Assembly: GCF_018129995.1 (NCBI RefSeq)
Contig: NZ_JAFCKS010000003.1
Location: forward strand, 558,001-622,000
Direction: 5' to 3'
DNA length: 64,000 bases
Source: Bradyrhizobium sp. SZCCT0153
GTDB lineage: Bacteria > Pseudomonadota > Alphaproteobacteria > Rhizobiales > Xanthobacteraceae
In this document: positions 59,115 to 64,000 of the stretch, piece by piece
How positions within the stretch are numbered: position 1 is the stretch's first letter
How the letters are laid out: each line of letters starts with the position of its first letter
The notes under the pieces: model-generated
What the model was told of the DNA's origin: nothing
The model's input: only the letters and a program-made list of their open reading frames with translations
Database searches by the model: none
Made by a program: the position numbers and the translations under genes

Positions 59115-59148
59115 AAGCAAAAACAGATTTCGAATCGGAACCACGCAC

Positions 59149-60288
59149 ATGGCCCTCGTCCTCACCGAAGAACAATCGATGCTCCGCGATTCAGCGCGTG
59201 GACTGATCAGCGACAAGGCGCCGGTGCCGCATCTGCGCCAATTGCGCGATAGCAAGGATCCCACCGGCTTCTCCAAGGAGTTCTGGCATTCCTTCGCCGA
59301 GATGGGCTTTGCCGGCTTGCTGGTGCCGGAAGAGTTCGGCGGCTCTGGTCTCGGCTTCGTCGAGGCCGGCGTGGTGATGGAGGAGATCGGCCGCACCTTG
59401 ATGCCGTCGCCGTTCCTCGCCACCAGCGTGGTCGCGGCCTCGGCGCTGAACCGCGGCGGCAATGCCGCGCAGAAATCCGAGTACCTGCCAAAAATCTCCA
59501 ACGGCTCGCTGCTGGCGACGCTCGCGATCGACGAGGGCGCAAAGCATCGCCCGCTCCAGACCAGCCTCCAGGCAGTGCGCGCCGGCAACGGTTTCAGGCT
59601 GAGCGGTGCCAAGGCACTGGTCGTCGACGGCCACGTCGCCGACCTCTTCATCGTCGCCGCGCGCACCGCGGGTTCGGCCGGCGAGCGCGAGGGGCTGACG
59701 CTGTTCCTGGTCAACCCCAAGGCCAAGGGCGTTGCAATCGAGCGCACCATCATGGTGGACGCGCACAACGCGGCACGGATCGAGCTTGCCAATGTCGAGG
59801 TCAATGCCGACAGCGTGCTCGGCGAAATCGATCAGGGCGCCGGCCTGCTCGATGGCGTGCTCGACATCGGGCGCGGCGCGGTCGCCTCCGAAATGGTGGG
59901 CCTCAGCGAAGAGGTGTTCGGCCGCACCGTCGAGTATCTGAAGAGCCGCAAGCAGTTCGGCAAGCTGATCGGCGAATTCCAGGCGCTGCAGCACCGCGCC
60001 GCCGAGCTCTATGTCGACATCGAGATCACCCGCGCCGCCGTGATGAAGGCGCTGCAGGCGCTGGATACTGACGTTGCCAAGGCCACGTCAGCCGTCGCAG
60101 TCGCAAAGGCGCGCGCCGGCACCACCGCCACCCGCGCGGTGCAGGAAGGCGTGCAGATGCATGGCGGCATGGGCATGACCGACCAGTTCGACATCGGCTT
60201 CTTCATGAAGCGCGCGCGGGTGTGCGAGGAATTGTTCGGCGACGCCAATTACCACACCGAGCAGCTGGCCCGGGCGCGGGGGTATTGA
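59149..60288 (+). CDS. Acyl-CoA dehydrogenase-like subunit lacking the usual catalytic Glu
   Basis: 379 aa with the full fold (GFAGLLVPEEFGGSGLGFVE; SRKQFGKLIGEFQALQHRAAE; GVQMHGGMGMTDQFDIG). At the position of the C-terminal catalytic Glu the sequence reads CEELFGDANYH, with Phe aligned to Glu. It also lacks the EPGAGSD-type flavin motif in the middle domain (IDEGAKHRPLQ instead). These losses fit the partner subunit of a heteromeric dehydrogenase with the protein at 57803; alternatively it has lost activity. Confidence 0.9.
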   Translation: MALVLTEEQSMLRDSARGLISDKAPVPHLRQLRDSKDPTGFSKEFWHSFAEMGFAGLLVPEEFGGSGLGFVEAGVVMEEIGRTLMPSPFLATSVVAASALNRGGNAAQKSEYLPKISNGSLLATLAIDEGAKHRPLQTSLQAVRAGNGFRLSGAKALVVDGHVADLFIVAARTAGSAGEREGLTLFLVNPKAKGVAIERTIMVDAHNAARIELANVEVNADSVLGEIDQGAGLLDGVLDIGRGAVASEMVGLSEEVFGRTVEYLKSRKQFGKLIGEFQALQHRAAELYVDIEITRAAVMKALQALDTDVAKATSAVAVAKARAGTTATRAVQEGVQMHGGMGMTDQFDIGFFMKRARVCEELFGDANYHTEQLARARGY

Positions 60289-60313
60289 GGCGGGGGCGGG
60301 GCAACACGGCACC

Positions 60314-60481
60314 CTGCGCTCCCTCCCCCCTTGCGGGGAGGGCGGGGGAGAGGGGTAGCCCAGGAAAAGGTGCGTCCGTCGCGACAGAGCCGCACGCCTC
60401 ACGTAGAGCGCGAAGGATAGAGTGTGCCGTGTGGCACCCCTCTCCCTAACCCTCCCCCGCAAGGGGGGAGGGAACGCAGCG
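60314..60481 (+). repeat. Large GC-rich palindromic intergenic repeat, family F
   Basis: Left arm near TGCGCTCCCTCCCCCCTTGC and GGGAGAGGGGT, right arm near ACCCCTCTCCCTAACCC and GGGGGGAGGGAACGCAGCG. The arms are about 40-45 bp each and are separated by about 80 bp. It fills most of the 240-bp gap between the convergent dehydrogenase and amino-acid-binding protein genes. No ORF is supported inside it. Confidence 0.8.
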
Positions 60482-60528
60482 TACGCTTTGGCACCACCGT
60501 CAACGCAATGACGGCGGTTAGACCGCCC

Positions 60529-61569
60529 TTACCGCATCGGCGGCGCGTACTGCACGCCGCCGGCATTCCACAGCTGGTTCATGCCGCGCGGAATCTTCAG
60601 CTTGGACTTCGCGCCGATATTGCGCTCGTACATCTCGCCGTAATTGCCGACGTGGCGGATGATGCGGACGACCCAGTCCTTGGTGAGGCCGAGTTGCTCG
60701 CCGTAATTGCCCTCGGTGCCGACGAGGCGCATCACTTCCGGCTTCTTCGACTTCAAGGCCTCGTCGATGTTCTCGGAACTGACACCCAGCTCTTCCGCGT
60801 TGATCATCGCGTAGAGCGTCCACTTCACGATCATCATCCAGTCGTCGTCACGCTGGCGCACCACGGGGGCGAGCGGCTCCTTGGAGATCATGTCCGGCAG
60901 GATCATGTGGTCGCCGGGCTTCGACAGGTTCAGCCGCAGCGCGTAGAGCTGGGAGACGTCGGCGGAGAGCGTGTCGCACTTGCCGGTGTCGTAGGCCTTC
61001 ACGACGTCGTCGAGCTTGTCGAACTTCATCTCTTCGTACTTCATGTTGTTGGCACGGAAGTAGTCGGCGACGTTGAGCAGCGTGGTGGTGCCGGACTGGA
61101 CGCAGACCTTGCTTCCGGTCAGGTCCAGCGACGTCTCCTTGTTGCGTGCGCGCGGAAGCATGAAGCCGGCGCCGTCGTAATAGGCGACCGCGGGGAAATA
61201 GAGGTCGTAGTCGAGCTCGCGCGCCATGCTCCAGGTCGAGTTGCGCGAGAGGATGTCGACTTTCCGGCTCTGCAATTCCTTGAAGCGCTCGCTGGCGTCG
61301 AGCGGAACGAACTTCGCCTTGCCCGGATCGTCGAAGATCGCAGACGCCACCGCGCGGCAGAAATCCACGTCGAAGCCGGTCCAGTTGCCCTTGTCATCCG
61401 GGATCGAGAAGCCCGGCAGGCCCTTGTTGACGCCGCACAGAACCTCGCCGCGGCGAACCGTGCGCTTCAGGGTGCGGGTGTCGTAGAACTCATAGATGAT
61501 GGCCAGAACCGCGACCAGCACGGCAACCGCGAGCCCGATCAGCAGGCCGCCTCGAAATGTGCGCATCAT
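60529..61569 (-). CDS. General amino-acid ABC transporter substrate-binding protein (AapJ-like)
   Basis: 346 aa. N-terminal hydrophobic segment (about 7-25) used as signal peptide or anchor, then RGEVLCGVNKGLPGFSIPDDKG and NWTGFDVDFCRAVASAIF, the hallmark of AapJ/BztA binding proteins for L-amino acids. No aapQMP genes follow, so it is an orphan or works with a transporter encoded elsewhere. The N-terminal segment is not followed by a clear AxA cleavage site, so it may stay membrane-anchored. Confidence 0.9.
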   Translation of the reverse strand: MMRTFRGGLLIGLAVAVLVAVLAIIYEFYDTRTLKRTVRRGEVLCGVNKGLPGFSIPDDKGNWTGFDVDFCRAVASAIFDDPGKAKFVPLDASERFKELQSRKVDILSRNSTWSMARELDYDLYFPAVAYYDGAGFMLPRARNKETSLDLTGSKVCVQSGTTTLLNVADYFRANNMKYEEMKFDKLDDVVKAYDTGKCDTLSADVSQLYALRLNLSKPGDHMILPDMISKEPLAPVVRQRDDDWMMIVKWTLYAMINAEELGVSSENIDEALKSKKPEVMRLVGTEGNYGEQLGLTKDWVVRIIRHVGNYGEMYERNIGAKSKLKIPRGMNQLWNAGGVQYAPPMR

Positions 61570-61616
61570 GTTGCTCTCTCGAAATAATCGGGAAAAGGAG
61601 TCCGAAGGAAGGCTGA

Positions 61617-61686
61617 GAGCATGATCCGGGCCCGGAGGGCCGCGCTAGCGCAAAGTGCGAAGCGGCTTTCCGGAAAGATCATGCTC
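61617..61686 (+). repeat. Palindromic intergenic repeat, family G
   Basis: GAGCATGATC (61617-61626) / GATCATGCTC (61677-61686) with CGAAGCGGCTTTCCGGAAA between, a form I recognise as frequent between genes of Bradyrhizobium and relatives. It is the only copy in this window. It lies between two leftward genes. Confidence 0.75.
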
Positions 61687-61698
61687 AAATTACAAGAC

Positions 61699-62292
61699 TT
61701 AGATTTCGGGCTTCTGCCGGATGACCACCTTGGTGCCAACAGGGACGCGATCGTAAAGATCGGCGACGTCATTGTTGACGAGACGGAAGCAGCCCGAGGA
61801 CACCTTGGTCCCGATCGTATCGGGGCGGTTGGTGCCATGGATGCGGTAGACGGTGGTGCCGAGATACATGGCGCGGGCGCCGAGCGGATTGCCGGGGCCG
61901 CCGGCCATGAAGCGCGGCAGATAGGGCTGGCGCTGGATCATTTCCGCCGGCGGCGTCCAGTCCGGCCATTCCTTCTTGTTGGTGATGTTCACCAGCCCCT
62001 GCCACTGGAAGCCGTCGCGGCCGACGCCGATGCCGTAGCGGATCGCGCGCCCGCCGGGCTGCACCAGATAGAGGTGACGCTCGGAGGTCGAAATGATGAT
62101 GGTGCCCGGCGCTTCGGTCGTGCGGTAGTAGACGACCTGCTTCTGCCATTCCGGATCGAGCTGGTAGGAATCGTCGGCGACCAGGCCGGGCTCGTCGCCG
62201 CGGTCGGGCTGCTGGGCGAAGGCTTGGGGTGCGGACAGGATCAGGCCGATCGCAGCCACAAACGCCCCGGTCAGGCGACGAAAATCCGTCAT
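61699..62292 (-). CDS. L,D-transpeptidase (YkuD domain)
   Basis: 197 aa. Signal peptide (about 1-27, ending AFAQ). YkuD domain about 60-195 with active-site region HGTNRPDTIG (His152) and SSGCFRLVNNDV (Cys168). It makes 3-3 peptidoglycan cross-links or attaches proteins to peptidoglycan in the periplasm. GGAGAG precedes the ATG. Confidence 0.93.
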   Translation of the reverse strand: MTDFRRLTGAFVAAIGLILSAPQAFAQQPDRGDEPGLVADDSYQLDPEWQKQVVYYRTTEAPGTIIISTSERHLYLVQPGGRAIRYGIGVGRDGFQWQGLVNITNKKEWPDWTPPAEMIQRQPYLPRFMAGGPGNPLGARAMYLGTTVYRIHGTNRPDTIGTKVSSGCFRLVNNDVADLYDRVPVGTKVVIRQKPEI

Positions 62293-62533
62293 TTCAAGCT
62301 CTCCCCGCTGCCACAGCGCAAATCATTCGGAACCATCAAATCTCAGGGCCATGTTCATGGCAAGTTGATGGCGCGCCCGGCTGGTATGTCACGAGAATGC
62401 TTTGCTTTTTTGACGGTATCGGGCAATGCCACAAACAGGGGATGGCGCGAAAAGCCCAGATTGCTGCCCACGATGGCGGTGCGCTCCCTCCGCCGCGGTG
62501 AGATCAACTTCGCCAATTCGCGCTGGATGCTAG

Positions 62534-63508
62534 CTAGATCTTGTTGTTCTCCGGCGCGATCCCGAGCCGCCGGACGATTTCGGTCCCCACGGCGCGCGCC
62601 TCGAGCCGCGAGCCGATGCGCGGACTGCGAAACCGCTGTCCGGACTGCAATCGGATCACCACGATGCAATGCTCGTCCTCGGACCGGCCACGGCGCTCGA
62701 CCGTGATCGTCTTCACCTCGCGCCCCGCGATATGGTCGGCGCGCAAGCTGCCGTCGCCCCACAGGCGCTCGACGCGAATGTCCTCCGGCCGAATGATCCA
62801 GAAGGCGCCGGTCACGAGATTGGCATATCTGTGCACGGCGAAAGCGGCGATCGCACCAACCGGCAGCAGCATGATGTCGACCGGGCCGGGCGGCAGGCCG
62901 CGCCAGAGCTTGTAGGCGTAGGGAACGGCACACAATGCGACGACGATCAGCGCGACGATCCTGATATCCCTTGCGGGAAACGGCTCGAGCGGATCGCCGA
63001 GACGCATCTCGGGATTGCTGGCATCGAGCGGATTGAGCGGTGCCTCGACGTCGGGGACGTCGAACTGCGCCGCGATCCGCGCCACCGTGTCGCGCACATG
63101 CGTGACGTCGGAGATCGGCGGGGAGGTCAGGCGCTCGCCCGAAGCCAGCGTGAAGGCCAGTTGGAAGCGGGCTTTCGCCCTCTTGCTGCCGGGGACCTGC
63201 AATCCGCTGATGTCGTCCTTGGCGACGATCCGCGTGCGGAGCTTTCCGAACGGACGTTGTTGCCCGATCAGGATCTCGGTCGGCGTGATGATCCACACCA
63301 CCGCGGGCGCCAGCATGATGCCGGTGACGAACGCCGCTCCCAGCAGGAGCGCCGCCACGGAGATGGTCACCTCCATGGCGTCGTGGGTGAAAAGGCCCGG
63401 CGTGAAGCACAGCGCGACGGCGGCCGCGGAGCCGGCCATCACTAGCCGCTGCGCGATCGAGGAGCCTTCACGAAGGCGGATGTCGTTGCTGGTGGTCGCG
63501 TCGTCCAT
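62534..63508 (-). CDS. Membrane protein of unknown function with duplicated PH-like domain
   Basis: 324 aa. Two copies of one arrangement: a membrane-segment pair (about 21-70 and 181-235) followed by a beta-rich domain (about 72-150 and 237-316). Both domains open with WII-x-P (WIITPTEI, WIIRPEDI), have a conserved SG-x-R-x-x-SP-x-I near the end (SGERLTSPPI, SGQRFRSPRI) and end in a helix. The form recalls bacterial PH-type YdbT/bPH membrane proteins, but I cannot name the family. Start ATG lacks a strong ribosome site. Confidence 0.75.
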   Translation of the reverse strand: MDDATTSNDIRLREGSSIAQRLVMAGSAAAVALCFTPGLFTHDAMEVTISVAALLLGAAFVTGIMLAPAVVWIITPTEILIGQQRPFGKLRTRIVAKDDISGLQVPGSKRAKARFQLAFTLASGERLTSPPISDVTHVRDTVARIAAQFDVPDVEAPLNPLDASNPEMRLGDPLEPFPARDIRIVALIVVALCAVPYAYKLWRGLPPGPVDIMLLPVGAIAAFAVHRYANLVTGAFWIIRPEDIRVERLWGDGSLRADHIAGREVKTITVERRGRSEDEHCIVVIRLQSGQRFRSPRIGSRLEARAVGTEIVRRLGIAPENNKI

Positions 63509-63614
63509 TGCGGGCGGCTGATTTCAAGGCCGCGAAACTCCACGGACGGGTCCGTGGAGTCAAGCCGCATCGGGGCCTGCCGCGTCAGCTATTGGGGTTC
63601 AGCGGCCGGGCCGA

Positions 63615-63743
63615 TCATTTCGGCGCAAGCCACAGTCTGAGACCGAACGAAATCGCGGTCACGGCGCCCACCCCGCCGAGCCAGAGGATGGCGAACCACA
63701 TCAGCCGCCGCCCGAGCTGCCCTGGCTCTGCCCTGCGCGGCAT
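63615..63743 (-). CDS. DUF2474 family small membrane protein, cytochrome bd oxidase accessory
   Basis: 42 aa: basic N-terminus (MPRRAEPGQLGRRLMWF), one membrane segment (about 15-40) and end LWLAPK. Its ATG shares one base with the cydB stop (TGATG), giving tight translational coupling. Short single-helix proteins of this kind (CydX/CydS-like, DUF2474) sit after cydAB and stabilise the oxidase or its haems. The direct role here is inferred from position. Confidence 0.85.
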   Translation of the reverse strand: MPRRAEPGQLGRRLMWFAILWLGGVGAVTAISFGLRLWLAPK

Positions 63744-64000
63744 CAGTGATAACCGCTCCCGGCCCGGACCTTGCCGCGAAACACCCAATAGGCCCAGCCG
63801 GTGTAGCCGAGAATCAGCGGCACCAGTCCAGCCACGCCGACCAGCATGAAGATCTGACTGTTCTGCGGCGCGGCTGCCTGCCAGATCGTGATGCTCTGCG
63901 GCACGATGTAGGGATACATGCTGATACCGAGCCCGGCATAGGACAGGGCGAACAACATCAGCGAGAGCAGGAACGGTCGCGAGTCCTGCTTTTGCGCGAG
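63743..64000 (-). CDS. cydB: Cytochrome bd ubiquinol oxidase subunit II, 3' end only
   Basis: The C-terminal 85 residues are visible and the frame runs off the right edge. SYAGLGISMYPYIVPQSITI and LVPLILGYTGWAYWVFRGKV are typical of the last helices of CydB of the cyanide-insensitive (CioB) branch. With CydA it forms a quinol-oxidising, low-oxygen or stress-tolerant terminal oxidase; cydA is expected just outside the window. Confidence 0.92.
   Translation of the reverse strand, partial: LAQKQDSRPFLLSLMLFALSYAGLGISMYPYIVPQSITIWQAAAPQNSQIFMLVGVAGLVPLILGYTGWAYWVFRGKVRAGSGYH

Noticed and set aside
60314..60481. Possible CRISPR-like repeat because of repeated G/C-rich blocks
   Set aside because: The blocks are inverted arms of one palindrome, not direct repeats with regular spacers.

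Overview
The window reads as ordinary chromosome from a GC-rich alphaproteobacterium, most likely Bradyrhizobium or a close Nitrobacteraceae relative. That is inference from gene content (many acyl-CoA enzymes, orphan branched-chain amino-acid-type binding proteins, an AapJ-like protein, a Sox cluster with SoxK, a class GN sortase) and from many short palindromic intergenic repeats in at least seven sequence families. I see no rRNA, tRNA, CRISPR array, prophage or insertion sequence. Both ends are cut: an autotransporter lacks its 5' end on the left and cydB lacks its 5' end on the right.

Layout. 1-12.8 kb: autotransporter, lone MCE/MlaD-type protein, ADP-forming acyl-CoA synthetase, a proteobacterial dedicated sortase with its LPKTA-tagged VIT/vWA substrate, a divergent HTH regulator, a solute-binding protein and an acyl-CoA ligase. 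13-21.9 kb: a same-strand acyl-CoA catabolic run (two acyl-CoA dehydrogenases, a GST, an AraC-type regulator, a BKACE-type beta-keto acid cleavage enzyme, biotin-dependent acyl-CoA carboxylase beta and alpha subunits). 22-27.5 kb: a five-gene dipeptide/oligopeptide-type ABC importer. 27.7-30.5 kb: acyl-CoA synthetase and iron-type alcohol dehydrogenase. 31-35.4 kb: RND efflux adaptor and pump. 35.5-44.5 kb: another solute-binding protein, a MAPEG protein, a LolD/FtsX/AttH-like export operon, two MFS transporters and a small disordered protein.

44.6-50.5 kb holds a thiosulfate-oxidation cluster transcribed leftward in the order soxX-Y-Z-A-K-B, then a secreted DsrE-like protein and a persulfide dioxygenase-rhodanese fusion. 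soxCD is not in the window. 50.7-57.7 kb: DUF938 methyltransferase, prolyl-oligopeptidase-type peptidase, two MFS transporters, a VOC protein and a carboxymuconolactone-decarboxylase-like protein. 57.8-60.3 kb: two adjacent acyl-CoA dehydrogenases, one with the usual C-terminal catalytic Glu and one without it, which suggests a heteromeric enzyme. 60.5-64 kb: AapJ-like binding protein, L,D-transpeptidase, a membrane protein with an internal duplication, a 42-residue DUF2474 protein and the end of cydB.

Points most worth following up: the sortase/substrate pair, which has a terminator-like hairpin between the two genes; the Sox cluster that ends in sulfane-sulfur enzymes instead of soxCD; the complementary acyl-CoA dehydrogenase pair; and the nested palindromic element at about 30.6 kb.
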